Of a stretch of 64,000 nt of DNA, positions 16,547-27,600 are shown piece by piece. The translations under genes and the position numbers were made by a program. This stretch comes from Hahella chejuensis KCTC 2396 (lineage in GTDB: Bacteria; Pseudomonadota; Gammaproteobacteria; Pseudomonadales; Oleiphilaceae): the NCBI RefSeq assembly GCF_000012985.1, contig NC_007645.1, forward strand, positions 4,672,581 to 4,736,580, read 5' to 3'. Each line of letters starts with the position of its first letter. The first letter of the stretch is position 1. The notes under the pieces are model-generated. The model did no database searches. It saw nothing but the letters and a program-made list of their open reading frames with translations, and was not told the origin of the DNA.

Positions 16547-17017
16547 TTACTTACCAGTAGTGCAAAGCCACCCAATATTAGCGTCAGCAATAGCTCTGCT
16601 CGACCTAATATATATTGTTGAAACCTCTGTATCCTTTGGCAACTTAGTACTATAAATCCCGAATGCTATAAAGGAAGATATTGAACTTTCAGCGAGACGA
16701 AACTCTCGCCCATCTAGAGTAATTATCTTTACGTCTATTTTTATAGGATTATCATCTTGATCTACGAGCCCTATCGACTCCATGCCATCCTTTATAAAAT
16801 CCCATTTCTCAGCCCCTTCAAACCCAATCGTAACCCACTGTCTTTGGTTAATAATTTCCAAGGGAGACTTAGGAGAAAACTTCTTCCATTCCTGGTCTAG
16901 CTTCACTCCTTCGGCCACGTCAACCATATATGGGTTACGAAAAAGTTCGTTGTACAGGTCGTTATCACAAGCCGACAATGTGAAAGCAAGCAAAAGAGTG
17001 ATTAGAAATTTATTCAT
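16547..17017 (-). CDS. Orphan lipoprotein, paralogue of 13688-14158
   Basis: This 156-residue protein starts MNKFLITLLLAFTLSAC with the lipobox Cys at residue 17, then DNDLYNELFRNPY. It aligns end to end with the lipoprotein 2.4 kb away: PLEIINQRQWVTIGFE matches ALEIINQTQWITLEFE, and both end IGWLC-TTGK-like. Paralogous lipoproteins separated by unrelated orphans suggest a duplicated segment. Function is unknown. The gene is AT-rich relative to the chromosome. Confidence 0.75.
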   Translation of the reverse strand: MNKFLITLLLAFTLSACDNDLYNELFRNPYMVDVAEGVKLDQEWKKFSPKSPLEIINQRQWVTIGFEGAEKWDFIKDGMESIGLVDQDDNPIKIDVKIITLDGREFRLAESSISSFIAFGIYSTKLPKDTEVSTIYIRSSRAIADANIGWLCTTGK

Positions 17018-17437
17018 AGCAATTACGTTTCTATAAGCCTTAGAACGACATTTTCATCATAGCTACTAACGACCTTTCTAGCATGTATTCTATGTCGACC
17101 GGACGATATCAGTCAGCACCTTAAATGCTGGAACTCCAACGCATCAGCCGGAAAGCTGCCTTTTCCTTCTGACGATACCCGCGATTTTATAGAGCTTGCC
17201 AGGGTGTTACTGGAGAAGATCTGGCCAGAAAGCGAACGCTATTTGATTTGTGAAAAACACCAATACGTAGATACCTCCTTCGTTGCGGGAACAGGTTTCG
17301 CAACACCCTCCAAACAGCCCCCAAACCAGCCCTAATTTATTGATTAGTATTGGAATTCACGGATACTCCTTTTAAAAAACAACCTACGCTGCGCGCTCTT
17401 TAAAACCCAATTGCGAGAAAGCTTTAGGAGGAACCTC
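17018..17437. other. Region with gene debris, no intact gene
   Basis: On the plus strand a frame without any ATG stays open to the stop at 17334-17336. It reads LPFPSDDTRDFIELARVLLE and then KIWPESERYLICEKHQYVDT, which looks like real protein but matches nothing I recognise. It is probably the 3' end of a truncated gene. No start with a ribosome binding site is visible upstream of it. Confidence 0.4.
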
Positions 17438-17475
17438 GTGAGAATTACCACATGGAACATGCAAGGAAACTCTAG
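17438..17475 (+). pseudogene. 5' remnant of an endonuclease/exonuclease/phosphatase-like gene, cut by IS
   Basis: A GTG start at 17438 has a strong AGGAGG at 17426-17431, six bases away. It encodes (M)RITTWNMQGNS before the IS5-family element begins. TWNMQG is the first strand of the EEP/CdtB-type nuclease fold, where the Asn is a metal-site residue. Only 12 codons remain, so the family call is tentative. The sequence right of the IS belongs to a phage integrase, not to this gene. Confidence 0.5.
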
Positions 17476-18421
17476 AGGCTGTTATTAACCCGAACAATTT
17501 CTGAACATTCGAATATTTTTCGATCGTCTTGCCACGCAGTGGCTATCAGGAGCGGTTGATTCGGTTATCATTTGTGGGTGCAGACGATCACTCGAAAACC
17601 TTATCCAACCGATGTCAGCGATGAAGAATGGGCTTTTGTAGCGCCCTATCTGGCGCTGATGCCCGAATCTTCCGCGCAGCGTGCATGACTTGCGCGAGGT
17701 CTTTAACGCCCTGCGCTATATTGCCCGGGGCGGTTTGCTTTGGCGCCAGATGCCGCACGACCTGCCGCCCTGGCAGGTCGTGTATCAGCAAACCCGCCGC
17801 TGGATTGACGCGGGCGTGTTTGAAGCCTTGTTGCATGATTTGCGCGAGTTGATCCGGATTGCTGACAAGCGCAACGCCCAGCCCAGCGCCATGATCCTCG
17901 ACAGCCGGACTTTGCAGTCGACACCGGAAAGCGGGGCGCGCGCCGGTTACGATGGAGCCAAGCGCCTCAAGGGTTCAAAAGTGCATCTGGCGGTCGATAC
18001 GCTGGGGCAGTTGCTGGCGTTGCGGATCACACCTGCTAACGAGCAGGACCGGGATCAGGTGGCGGCTCTGGCTGAGCAGGTGCAGAAAGTGACGGGCGAG
18101 TCGGTGGAAGTGGCCTTCGTCGATCAAGGCTATACCGGCGAATCGGCGGCCCGGCAAGCCGAACAGCATGGCATTCGGTTAGAGGTGGTTAAGCACACTG
18201 AGGCGAAGAAGGGCTTTATTTTGCTGCCGCGGCGTTGGGTGGTGGAACGCAGCTTTGGCTGGATGGCGCGCTTTCGGCGGTTGAGCCGGGATTATGAGCG
18301 TCTGTCGACCGTACTGGCGGGCTTTCACTTCATTGCATTCGTGTGCCTGATGCTACCGACGGCGATGAAGGCATTGGCGGCATCAGGGGTGTCTATGAAT
18401 TGAGCGGGTTAATAACAGCCT
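17476..18421 (+). mobile_element. IS5-family insertion sequence, 946 bp
   Basis: Perfect 17-bp terminal inverted repeats (AGGCTGTTATTAACCCG at 17476-17492, its complement at 18405-18421) bound the element. CTAG flanks it on both sides (17472-17475 and 18422-18425), matching the YTAR target duplication of IS5-family elements. It carries one transposase frame interrupted by a frameshift. The element separates fragments of two unrelated genes. Confidence 0.93.
17578..18403 (+). pseudogene. IS5-family DDE transposase, frameshifted
   Basis: The first part, from a GTG near 17578, reads PYPTDVSDEEWAFVAPYLAL and ends at a TGA at 17686. The rest continues one base out of phase from 17681 as [17 protein letters not shown]. 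The catalytic residues are present in the second part: Asp in LDSRTLQST, Asp in VDQGYTG and Glu in VVERSFGW. Relatives I know encode this in one frame, so a 2-base loss near 17680 is likely. Programmed frameshifting, known in some IS5 subgroups, is the alternative. Confidence 0.8.
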
Positions 18422-18943
18422 CTAGAAGAATATAAACGCATTAGATTTCATGCTCCAGCATGGATGAAAAATGCGATGGATTTAGCTTTGCTGACCCTTC
18501 AGCGACGAGAAGATATATCGAAGATGAAATTCGAAGATATTAAGGACGGATACCTGTATGTAATCCAAGAGAAAACAAAAAAACACGACACGGGATATTT
18601 GAGAATAGAAATAGGAGAGCAACTTCAAGAGGTCCTAAAAAGATGCCGCACAGACATCCCCAGCCCCTTCATAATAAACAGGAGGCCGCAAAGAAAATTC
18701 AAACGGATAAAGTCCAAACACTGGACCCAAGTGCTACCCGATATGATCTCAAGAGAGTTCAAGTCAATCAGGGATTCTCAAGTTGGACTGTACGAAAATT
18801 ATCAAGAAGGTGAGAAGCCCACCTTTCATGAGATACGTGCTCTGGGTGAAAAATTGTACAAAGACCAAGGAAAAGACCCCAAGCAACTGGGCGGATGGGC
18901 TTCAGAAAAGATGGTGAAGAACTACGATTCCGGACACAGCTAA
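18422..18943 (+). pseudogene. int: Phage tyrosine integrase, C-terminal part only
   Basis: From the IS edge the frame reads LEEYKRIRFHAPAWMKNAMD, then LALLTLQRREDISKMKFEDI with the catalytic Arg, HEIRALGEKLY with the His-x-x-Arg box, and LGGWASEKMVKNYDSGH with the nucleophile Tyr. This is the catalytic domain of a lambda/P2-like integrase. The N-terminal arm-binding and core-binding domains are missing. Sequence left of the IS does not supply them. The gene therefore cannot excise the prophage on its own. It lies 145 bases from tRNA-Pro, as expected of an integrated element. Confidence 0.9.
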
Positions 18944-18998
18944 ATTAGGTGGGTAAATGCCGTCGCAGACCTAAAAATAGCTGAAATTTAACGGGAGG

Positions 18999-19029
18999 TT
19001 TTGCAAAACATTTGCAAATCTTTTGCAAG
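18999..19029. repeat. Three phased TTTGCAA repeats between integrase and tRNA-Pro
   Basis: TTTTGCAAAA (18999-19008), ATTTGCAAAT (19010-19019) and TTTTGCAAG (19021-19029) repeat with GCAA spaced 11 and 10 bases, about one helical turn. Their place next to an integrase gene and the tRNA target suggests arm-type integrase or excisionase sites. Confidence 0.5.
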
Positions 19030-19087
19030 ATTAAAATTTAACCACAAGTAAATAGTGGTGTAACTTATTGATACTATAAAGAAAAAT

Positions 19088-19165
<78 letters not shown>

Positions 19166-19267
19166 CTCGAAGAGGTGCGTATAATAGATAAAATCACCTC
19201 ACCCTTCAACCCCTAAAAAACCAAATAATTCAGTTTTTTACTTTGGGGCGACAGTCCTCGAAACCCA

Positions 19268-19624
19268 TTAGGCTTCGAGGACCAACAACACTTCTTCTAA
19301 CTCAATAATCATCTGACGTATGAGCTGCTTGGCCTGTGTCGCGTCTTCCTTGGTTTCGGAGCCCGCCAATTTCTGCTTGGCGCCGCCGATGGTGTAACCC
19401 TGATTATATAGCAGGTCTCGAATCTGACGAATCATCAACACATCCTGGCGTTGATAATAGCGACGGTTTCCACGCCGCTTTACGGGGGCGAGTTGAGGAA
19501 ACTCCTGCTCCCAATATCGCAGCACGTGAGCCTTTACACTACATAAATCGCTAACTTCACCAATGGTGAAGTAGCGTTTTCCTGGAATGGGTGGGAGCTC
19601 GTCGTTATGACTGGGTTCCAGCAT
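19268..19624 (-). CDS. MerR-family transcriptional regulator
   Basis: The 118-residue protein has an N-terminal MerR winged helix: [25 protein letters not shown], then [26 protein letters not shown]-terminal helix for dimerisation follows. There are no effector-binding cysteines. It is the small regulator commonly found directly after ihfA in gammaproteobacteria. The start overlaps ihfA by 20 bases, so it is co-transcribed. A GTCCTCGAA inverted repeat at its 3' end (about 19256-19284) may act in termination or RNA stability. Confidence 0.88.
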   Translation of the reverse strand: MLEPSHNDELPPIPGKRYFTIGEVSDLCSVKAHVLRYWEQEFPQLAPVKRRGNRRYYQRQDVLMIRQIRDLLYNQGYTIGGAKQKLAGSETKEDATQAKQLIRQMIIELEEVLLVLEA

Positions 19625-19907
19625 AAGCTTCTACTTTAGCCTTTAGTTTTTGACCTGGTCTAAAAGTAACAACCCGCCTGGCGGTAATAGGAATCTCCTC
19701 ACCAGTCTTCGGGTTACGGCCAGGACGCTGTTTTTTGTCCCTCAGGTCAAAATTGCCGAATCCTGACAGCTTTACTTGCTCGTTATGGCTTAATGCATCC
19801 CTGACCTCGTCAAAGAAGGCCTCTACCATTTCCTTAGCTTCACGCTTATTGAGACCCACTTCCTGATAAAGCCGCTCAGCCATATCTGCTTTCGTTAAAG
19901 CTCCCAT
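19605..19907 (-). CDS. ihfA: Integration host factor subunit alpha
   Basis: This 100-residue HU-family protein starts [20 protein letters not shown] and has [26 protein letters not shown], the beta-arm that inserts into the DNA minor groove with Pro at its tip. It bends DNA as a heterodimer with IhfB in recombination, replication and transcription. It follows pheT by two bases, the classical pheST-himA arrangement. Confidence 0.97.
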   Translation of the reverse strand: MGALTKADMAERLYQEVGLNKREAKEMVEAFFDEVRDALSHNEQVKLSGFGNFDLRDKKQRPGRNPKTGEEIPITARRVVTFRPGQKLKAKVEAYAGTQS

Positions 19908-19909
19908 GA

Positions 19910-22282
19910 CTAACTCCTCAAAGACGCACCGAAACGATTACCAAGTTCTTTCACCACGTTGTCAAATGCCTCCGTGATTTCTTCGTCGCGTAATGTTCTT
20001 TCAGGATGGCGCCACACGATACTGATGGCCAGGCTCTTCTTATCAGCACCGACCGATTCCCCATGATATACATCGAACAGCTCGTGGTGAACACGCCACT
20101 CCCCTGCGCTCTGAGCAATAGCCAGGGCGACATCCGCGTAAGGTGTTTGTTCATCTATTACAATAGCAAGGTCTCTTCGGATCTCCGGGAAGCGGGAAAC
20201 TCCTTTAAAAGAAGGCACTTGCCCGTCTGCTATTGAATTTAAGCATAGCTCAAATAAATAAAGTGGGCCATTTAAATTCAAAGTTTTAGCAATTCTGGGA
20301 TGCAGTGCGCCTAACACACCAATAGGTTGACCGTCTTTCAGCACTTCAGCCGTCTGTCCAGGGTGCAAGGCAGGATGCTGAGCACTACGGAAACTCAAGT
20401 TGCAGCCAGGAATTTCTAAAAGCGATTCCAGATCTCCCTTCACATCGTAGAAGTCTACCGTGCGCTTTTTACTTTCCCAGCCTTCCGGCATGCTGGCTCC
20501 CATTATCAGCCCCGCCAACATCGGGTCCTGTTGAATTTGGCCGCCCCTCTTAAGGAAGCGTAGACCAGATTCAAAAAGGCGAATGCGATTTTGTTGGCGA
20601 TTTTGATTATACAAAGCGGTTTGCAAAAGCCCTGCCCAGAGAGTCGTACGCATTGCAGCCATATCGCTGGCGATAGGATTCGCCAATGTAATGGTATCTT
20701 CCTCAGGGGTCAGCAGACTTAACACTTTCTGATCCACGAAAGTATAAGTAATCGCTTCCTGATACCCTCTTGACACCAAATGTAGCTTCAAGCGACGCAG
20801 CGACACCTTGCTTTCCGGCAACGGCTTGATTCCCAATGGAGCCATAGGTTCGGTAACAGGAAGCTTGTTGTAGCCGTACAGCCTCGCCACTTCCTCTATC
20901 AGATCTACCTCAATACTGATGTCAAAGCGATGGGTCGGAGCACTGAAAGTCCAGCCGTCCTTAGCTACCTTATGTACGCCAAGTCCCAGTCTCGCCAGCA
21001 TTTCCTCCACTCTGGTGCGGTCAAGATGAACCCCCAACAACTCATCAACACGCGCATGGCGTAGATTCACCAACGCTTTGGCGGGCAAATGCTCTTTGCT
21101 GCAGATTTCAGTAACAGGACCAGGCTGGCCGCCCACTATCTCCAGCAACAGCTCAGTGGCTCTCTCTATAGCGCGCGCCTGATGAGCGTAATCAACGCCT
21201 CGTTCAAAGCGGTGAGATGAGTCCGTATGCAGACCATATGAGCGCGCCTTGCCTGCTAAGTGCAAAGGAGCAAAGAACGCGCTTTCCAGGAATATATCTT
21301 TGGTTTTTTCAGAAACACCGCTGTGTTCGCCCCCCATAACGCCAGCCAAGGCAAGAGGCTTTTCATTATCCGCAATGACCAGCGTATCAGGATTAATAGT
21401 TATTTCCTGACCGTCAAGCAGCACTAACTTCTCGCCCGGGGTAGGCATACGAACAACGATACCGTCCGCTAGTTCGTTGAGGTCAAAGGCATGCATGGGC
21501 TGCCCCAACTCAATCATTACGAAATTAGTGACGTCCACCACAGCGTCAATGCTGCGAATACCACTACGGCGCAGCTTTTCAACCATCCATTGAGGTGTTG
21601 GCGCAGACAAATCCACGCCTTTGATAACGCGTCCGACATATCTTGGACAAGCTTCCGGGGCCTCAACGCGGACGGGGAACACGTCGTCGATAACGGCTGC
21701 TGTTTTCTTCACCTCAGGCGCTTCAAAAGGAATCTTGTTGAGAGCGGCCACTTCCCGCGCCATGCCCAAAATGCTGAGGCAATCGCTACGGTTAGGAGTC
21801 AGATCAACATCAATAATATTATCATCCAGCTTTAAGTAGCTGCGAACGTCAACGCCAACCGGCGCATCCGCAGCTAGCGGCATCAAGCCATCAGACTTTT
21901 CAGCCAGCGTCAGCTCCTCTTCCGAGCACAACATGCCCTGAGATTCTACGCCCCGCAACTTGGCCTTCTTAATTTTGAAGTCGCCAGACAACACCGCGCC
22001 AATTTTGGCGAAGGGAACCTTCATTCCCGCAGCGACATTAGGAGCGCCACAAACTACCTGGAACTCCTCCTGACCATCAGATACCTTACAAACGCGAAGT
22101 TTATCTGCATCGGGATGAGGCTCGACTGACAACACCTCACCCACCACGATTCCACTAAAAGGCTTGGCTACGCGCTCAGCAGCGTCCACTTCCAGGCCCG
22201 CCATGGTGATTTGCTGAACCAACGCTTCAGAGCTCAGCTGCGGATCAACCCACTCTCGTAACCAATATTCACTGAATTTCAT
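19910..22282 (-). CDS. pheT: Phenylalanine--tRNA ligase subunit beta
   Basis: The 790-residue protein begins [20 protein letters not shown]. It has the N-terminal EMAP-like tRNA-binding domain ([20 protein letters not shown]), the B3/B4 editing domain ([20 protein letters not shown]), B5 and the C-terminal ferredoxin-fold anticodon domain ([14 protein letters not shown]). With PheS it charges tRNA-Phe and edits misacylated Tyr. Length is normal for proteobacteria. It follows pheS by 56 bases. Confidence 0.98.
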   Translation of the reverse strand: MKFSEYWLREWVDPQLSSEALVQQITMAGLEVDAAERVAKPFSGIVVGEVLSVEPHPDADKLRVCKVSDGQEEFQVVCGAPNVAAGMKVPFAKIGAVLSGDFKIKKAKLRGVESQGMLCSEEELTLAEKSDGLMPLAADAPVGVDVRSYLKLDDNIIDVDLTPNRSDCLSILGMAREVAALNKIPFEAPEVKKTAAVIDDVFPVRVEAPEACPRYVGRVIKGVDLSAPTPQWMVEKLRRSGIRSIDAVVDVTNFVMIELGQPMHAFDLNELADGIVVRMPTPGEKLVLLDGQEITINPDTLVIADNEKPLALAGVMGGEHSGVSEKTKDIFLESAFFAPLHLAGKARSYGLHTDSSHRFERGVDYAHQARAIERATELLLEIVGGQPGPVTEICSKEHLPAKALVNLRHARVDELLGVHLDRTRVEEMLARLGLGVHKVAKDGWTFSAPTHRFDISIEVDLIEEVARLYGYNKLPVTEPMAPLGIKPLPESKVSLRRLKLHLVSRGYQEAITYTFVDQKVLSLLTPEEDTITLANPIASDMAAMRTTLWAGLLQTALYNQNRQQNRIRLFESGLRFLKRGGQIQQDPMLAGLIMGASMPEGWESKKRTVDFYDVKGDLESLLEIPGCNLSFRSAQHPALHPGQTAEVLKDGQPIGVLGALHPRIAKTLNLNGPLYLFELCLNSIADGQVPSFKGVSRFPEIRRDLAIVIDEQTPYADVALAIAQSAGEWRVHHELFDVYHGESVGADKKSLAISIVWRHPERTLRDEEITEAFDNVVKELGNRFGASLRS

Positions 22283-22338
22283 ATCACAAAGCCTATTATT
22301 AATCCTTACCGTGTTTTATGGGGTATTCACGCCTGAGG

Positions 22339-23394
<1,056 letters not shown>

Positions 23395-23427
23395 TCAACA
23401 AAATCAAGGATTTGCTGAGAAGTTAGA

Positions 23428-23784
23428 TTACGCCAGGGCCTCTTTAGCTTTCTGAACTACAGCAGCAAACGCTGCTTTTTCGTTCATAGCCAGATCCGCC
23501 AGGACCTTACGGTCGATTTCGACGTTGGCGCGCTTCAGACCAGCGATCAAACGGCTATAGGACAGACCGTTGTCACGCGCGCCGGCGTTGATACGGGCAA
23601 TCCACAGTGCGCGGAATTGACGCTTACGCTGACGACGGTCACGGTAAGCATATTGTCCGGCTTTGATAACCGCTTGTTTGGCTACACGGAATACACGACT
23701 ACGCGCTCCGTAGTAACCCTTGGCTTGATTCAGAACTTTCTTATGGCGACGGCGAGCCGTTACACCACGTTTAACTCGAGGCAT
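23428..23784 (-). CDS. rplT: 50S ribosomal protein L20
   Basis: This basic 118-residue protein begins [20 protein letters not shown] and contains [20 protein letters not shown], the L20 signature, and ends in KAKEALA. L20 binds 23S rRNA early in large subunit assembly and in many bacteria represses its own operon. It follows rpmI by 21 bases. Confidence 0.98.
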   Translation of the reverse strand: MPRVKRGVTARRRHKKVLNQAKGYYGARSRVFRVAKQAVIKAGQYAYRDRRQRKRQFRALWIARINAGARDNGLSYSRLIAGLKRANVEIDRKVLADLAMNEKAAFAAVVQKAKEALA

Positions 23785-23805
23785 ATTTCAATCCTTCCGT
23801 ATTAA

Positions 23806-23997
23806 TTACTGGCAGAGCATACGCTTGATCAATGGAACATCCGAAGGGTTCACTTGCTTCTTAGGACGCAGGTGACGCTTACGCTTAGTGCTCTTCTTGG
23901 TCAAAATATGACTGGTGAAGGATTGGCGGTGTTTAAAGCCGTTAGCGGTTTTTTTGAACCGCTTCGCCGCCGAGCTTTTGCTTTTCATCTTAGGCAT
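23806..23997 (-). CDS. rpmI: 50S ribosomal protein L35
   Basis: Read from ATG at 23997 the protein is [20 protein letters not shown] and continues with [20 protein letters not shown], the L35 pattern, ending IKRMLCQ. Length is 63 residues. An ATG five codons upstream is in frame but not used in relatives. Confidence 0.97.
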   Translation of the reverse strand: MPKMKSKSSAAKRFKKTANGFKHRQSFTSHILTKKSTKRKRHLRPKKQVNPSDVPLIKRMLCQ

Positions 23998-24054
23998 ATG
24001 AATACTCCGCATTCATTTAGATATAAATGAGCAGCCCCTATATTGCTGAGAAGG

Positions 24055-24591
24055 CTACTTTTTCTTTTTCGGGGCTACCACCATCATAGCCTGACGCCCT
24101 TCCATCTTGGGCCTTTGCTCGACGACGCCGAACTCCTCCAGGTCTTTCTCGACCCTTTGCAGTAACTGCAGTCCGAGCTCTTGGTGGGCCATTTCCCGTC
24201 CGCGAAAGCGAATGGATACTTTGGCCTTGTCCCCGTGCTCTAGGAAACGTATCAGGTTGCGCAGCTTTACCTGATAATCCCCTTCTTCCGTCCCTGGTCG
24301 AAATTTCATTTCTTTTACTTGCGTCTGCTTCTGCTTCTTCTTGGCAGCAGCTTTCTGCTTCTTCTCTTCAAAAATCTTTTTCCCGTAGTCCATTATGCGG
24401 CAGACTACCGGGTCAGAATCCGCGATCTGCACTAAATCCAAGCCTTCCTGCTCTGCTTTTTCCAAGGCTTCTTTTATAGGAACTATACCGACCTGCTTCC
24501 CGTCGGATGCTATCAGCCGAACTTCTGGAGCAGTTATGTTCTCATTTATTTTCGGACGATCGGATTTGCCTTGTGGCGTATTGCGCTTAAT
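24055..24591 (-). CDS. infC: Translation initiation factor IF-3, AUU start
   Basis: The protein reads (M)IKRNTPQ... from an ATT at 24591-24589, then [20 protein letters not shown], the IF-3 N-domain, and [16 protein letters not shown] at the C-terminus. A GGAG at 24600-24603 lies 8 bases upstream. No ATG or GTG fits, and the later ATG at 24465 would remove the N-domain. AUU is the known IF-3 start codon, used so that IF-3 represses its own translation by rejecting non-AUG starts. IF-3 binds the 30S subunit and checks initiation. The full length is 178 residues. Confidence 0.97.
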   Translation of the reverse strand: MKRNTPQGKSDRPKINENITAPEVRLIASDGKQVGIVPIKEALEKAEQEGLDLVQIADSDPVVCRIMDYGKKIFEEKKQKAAAKKKQKQTQVKEMKFRPGTEEGDYQVKLRNLIRFLEHGDKAKVSIRFRGREMAHQELGLQLLQRVEKDLEEFGVVEQRPKMEGRQAMMVVAPKKKK

Positions 24592-24620
24592 CGTGTTTTC
24601 TCCGTGTTAATTAATCATTT

Positions 24621-26534
24621 CTAGCTACGGCTGCGTTTGGCTTCTTCATTTTGAAGCAATTCTTCAAACGCAGAAATGGACATCACGCCGAGGTCTTCGC
24701 CTTGACGAGTCCGGATAGCTAAACATTGAGTTTCGACTTCTTTGTCCCCGACCACTGCCAAAAAGGGGACTCTGTTCAAAGTATGCTCGCGAATTTTATA
24801 GTTGATTTTTTCGTTTCTCAAGTCCAGACGCACCCTAAACCCTTTATCATTCAGGATTTCGCCTATTTTTTTACAATAATCCGCTTGTTTATCGGTAATA
24901 TTGAGGATCGCGACCTGAGTTGGCGCCAGCCAGGAAGGGAACGCGCCTTCGTAATGCTCAATAAGAATTCCAATAAATCTCTCAAACGAGCCCAAAATCG
25001 CCCGGTGCAACATAACTGGCGTTTTTCTGACCTGCTCATCGGACACGTATTGCGCACCCAAACGGCCTGGCATGGAGAAGTCCACCTGAACAGTACCGCA
25101 CTGCCACAAACGCCCCAGACAATCTTTCAGTGAAAACTCAACCTTCGGACCATAAAACGCCCCTTCACCGGGCAGCTCTTCCCAAGGCAAGCCTTTGGCG
25201 TCCAGCGCATCAGCCAGAGCTTTTTCCGACTTATCCCAGATTTCGTCTGAGCCAACGCGCTTCTCTGGACGAGTAGACAGCTTATAGATGATCTCAGAGA
25301 AGCCGAAATCCGCATAAACCTCATGCAGGAAGTCGATAAACTTGCCGACTTCTTCCTGGATCTGCTCTTCGGTACAGAAAATATGCGCGTCATCCTGCGT
25401 GAAACCACGCACTCGCATCAGACCGTGGAGCGCACCAGAAGCTTCATTACGGTGACAAGAGCCGAATTCGGCCAGTCGCAGTGGTAGATCACGGTAACTG
25501 CGAAGACCTTGGTTGAACACCTGAACATGACAGGGACAGTTCATCGGCTTGATAGCGAAGTCGCGATCTTCAGACTGAGTGGTGAACATATCGTCGCGGA
25601 ACTTTTCCCAATGCCCGGACTTCTCCCACAAAGTGCGTTCGACTACCTGAGGCGTTTTGATCTCTTTGTAGTCGTGCTTGCGCAGCTGCTTGCGCATGTA
25701 TTGCTCGATGACCTGATACAGGGTCCAGCCGTCAGAGTGCCAGAACACCATGCCTGGCGCTTCTTCCTGCATGTGGAACAGGCCCAGCTTTTTACCGATT
25801 TTACGGTGATCGCGCTTTTCAGCTTCTTCGATTCTGTGCAAATAGGCCTTGAGGTCTTTCTTGTTACCCCAGGCAGTGCCATAAATTCGCTGCAGCATGG
25901 CGTTATTGGAATCGCCGCGCCAGTATGCGCCCGCCACTTTGGTCAGTTTGAACGCTTTGATTTTGCCTGTGCTGGGCACGTGTGGGCCGCGACACAGATC
26001 AATAAAATCGCCCTGAGAATAGAAAGACAGGTTTTCTTCAGTGGGAATACTCGCGATGATTTCGACTTTGTATTCTTCACCCATCTTCTTGAACAGCTCT
26101 ACCGCCTCGGAACGAGACATCAACGAGCGAGTGACCGGCAAGTCAGCGTCGGACAGCTCCTGCATCTTTTCTTCGATCTTAACCAGATCGTCTGGCGTGA
26201 AAGGACGCTCAAAAGCAAAGTCGTAATAAAAGCCGTCTTCGATAACCGGGCCGATAGTTACCTGTGCACTGGGAAAAATACTTTGCACCGCCATCGCCAG
26301 CAAGTGAGCGCTGGAGTGTCTGATCACCTCCACGCCTTCAGCGTCCCGCTCCGTTACAATCGCCAGCTCGGCGTCTTTATCAATAACGTGAGAGCAGTCG
26401 ACCAGTGTTCCATCCACTTTACCCGCCACGGCGGCTTTGGCCAATCCGGGACCGATGTCGGCAGCGACATCCAGTACGGTTACAGGGTTGGAAAATTCTC
26501 TCTTACTGCCGTCAGGCAATGTAATTACGGGCAT
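24621..26534 (-). CDS. thrS: Threonine--tRNA ligase
   Basis: The 637-residue protein has an N-terminal TGS domain ([20 protein letters not shown]), an editing domain with [12 protein letters not shown] and [11 protein letters not shown]-like [15 protein letters not shown], the class II core with [15 protein letters not shown] and [15 protein letters not shown], and a C-terminal anticodon domain ([19 protein letters not shown]). It charges tRNA-Thr and edits Ser. It is the first gene of the operon. A tRNA-like hairpin upstream suggests autoregulation. Confidence 0.98.
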   Translation of the reverse strand: MPVITLPDGSKREFSNPVTVLDVAADIGPGLAKAAVAGKVDGTLVDCSHVIDKDAELAIVTERDAEGVEVIRHSSAHLLAMAVQSIFPSAQVTIGPVIEDGFYYDFAFERPFTPDDLVKIEEKMQELSDADLPVTRSLMSRSEAVELFKKMGEEYKVEIIASIPTEENLSFYSQGDFIDLCRGPHVPSTGKIKAFKLTKVAGAYWRGDSNNAMLQRIYGTAWGNKKDLKAYLHRIEEAEKRDHRKIGKKLGLFHMQEEAPGMVFWHSDGWTLYQVIEQYMRKQLRKHDYKEIKTPQVVERTLWEKSGHWEKFRDDMFTTQSEDRDFAIKPMNCPCHVQVFNQGLRSYRDLPLRLAEFGSCHRNEASGALHGLMRVRGFTQDDAHIFCTEEQIQEEVGKFIDFLHEVYADFGFSEIIYKLSTRPEKRVGSDEIWDKSEKALADALDAKGLPWEELPGEGAFYGPKVEFSLKDCLGRLWQCGTVQVDFSMPGRLGAQYVSDEQVRKTPVMLHRAILGSFERFIGILIEHYEGAFPSWLAPTQVAILNITDKQADYCKKIGEILNDKGFRVRLDLRNEKINYKIREHTLNRVPFLAVVGDKEVETQCLAIRTRQGEDLGVMSISAFEELLQNEEAKRSRS

Positions 26535-26540
26535 AAAAAA

Positions 26541-26577
26541 CTATCCTTCACCAGTGGTGGTCCATACCAAAGACCAC
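26541..26577 (-). promoter_or_regulatory. thrS translational operator, tRNA-Thr anticodon mimic
   Basis: In the leader of thrS, GTGGTC (26577-26572) pairs with GACCAC (26562-26557). If the U-G at 26571/26563 also pairs, a 7-base loop UUGGUAU remains. It has U33, anticodon-like GGU and A37 in the places of a tRNA-Thr(GGU) anticodon loop. The ribosome binding site (AAGGA, about 26542-26546) follows directly. In E. coli ThrRS binds such a mimic and blocks its own translation. The analogy is inferred from structure and position. Confidence 0.7.
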
Positions 26578-26827
26578 TTGCACACAAATTTCAGGGGCAG
26601 AGATTCTAGCAACTATGCCGCCGCGTTACCACGCTAAAAGCGCCCTGGCGTGCGATTGTTTCTTGATTTTACAGTTAAAGCCTATATAACTCTGACAGAG
26701 TAACCGAATAACAAAACCCTGTCGGCAAAGCCTGACTGTCCATATTCACCGGCGCTCCATGGAAGTATTACGTCAACGCCGGTCACCAAAGGCCCCAGCC
26801 GACCATAACAAGGCGCCATCAGACTTC

Positions 26828-27574
26828 ATGAAAACCATAGCGGTATACAACCTCAAAGGCGGGGTGGGAAAAACCGCCACTGCCGTCAATATTGCTTATC
26901 TCAGCGCTTGTAGCGGACAGCCCACACTGTTATGGGACTTTGACGCTCAGGCGGCGGCGAGTTGGTACTTCCAGGTAGAGAACAGCAAGCGCAAGAAGGC
27001 GAGCAAGCTGATCAAGGACAAACTTGCGCTGGGCGAGCTGATTCAGGGAACCGGTTATGACCGTCTGGATATCATTCCGTCTGACATGAGCAACCGTAAT
27101 ATCGACGTCAATCTCACCGGCGTCAGCGGAGGCAAACTCGATTCCTGGCTGTCTATGCTGAGCGAAACCTATGGCGTGTTGGTGCTGGACTGCCCCCCTA
27201 CTTTATCGGAGCTGGCGCTGCGCATACTCAAAGCCGCCGACGCGGTGCTGATTACAATGATCCCAACCCATCTATCGTTTGAAACATACCGTCATGTGAC
27301 GGAGATGATGGAGCAGAAGAAAATCGATTTGGCCAAGCTCTATCCTGTACTGACCATGATTGATCGCCGCAAGAGCATTCATCAGGAGTTCACCGCCAGT
27401 TGCAAAAAAACGCTCGGCAAGACGCCTATCGGCTTTGTTCCTTATTGCAGCGACGTGGAGAAGATGGGGGAGTTTCGCGAGCCATTGCCGGTATTTGCGC
27501 CGAGGTCGCCAGCCACCCTCGCCTATCAATTGTTATGGGACAACATCCGCAAGAAAGCACTGCGCCGACGCTAA
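26828..27574 (+). CDS. ParA/MinD-family ATPase, orphan
   Basis: Read from ATG at 26828 (MKTIAVYNLKGGVGKTATAV) the protein has 248 codons. It has a deviant Walker A KGGVGKT, a switch I-like WDFDAQAAASWYF and Walker B VLVLDCPPT, the ParA family signature. No ParB gene or obvious parS cluster lies nearby, so it is unlikely to be the chromosomal partition system. Orphan ParAs often position other cargos. An in-frame ATG at 26759 exists but lacks conservation-like sequence. The gene is divergent from thrS. Confidence 0.85.
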   Translation: MKTIAVYNLKGGVGKTATAVNIAYLSACSGQPTLLWDFDAQAAASWYFQVENSKRKKASKLIKDKLALGELIQGTGYDRLDIIPSDMSNRNIDVNLTGVSGGKLDSWLSMLSETYGVLVLDCPPTLSELALRILKAADAVLITMIPTHLSFETYRHVTEMMEQKKIDLAKLYPVLTMIDRRKSIHQEFTASCKKTLGKTPIGFVPYCSDVEKMGEFREPLPVFAPRSPATLAYQLLWDNIRKKALRRR

Positions 27575-27600
27575 GATCGGCCTTGCGATGACGGACTCGA

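Noticed and set aside
19001-19030. CRISPR-like array from the TTTGCAA repeats.
   Set aside because: Repeats are under 11 bases with 1-base spacers, and no cas gene is in the window.
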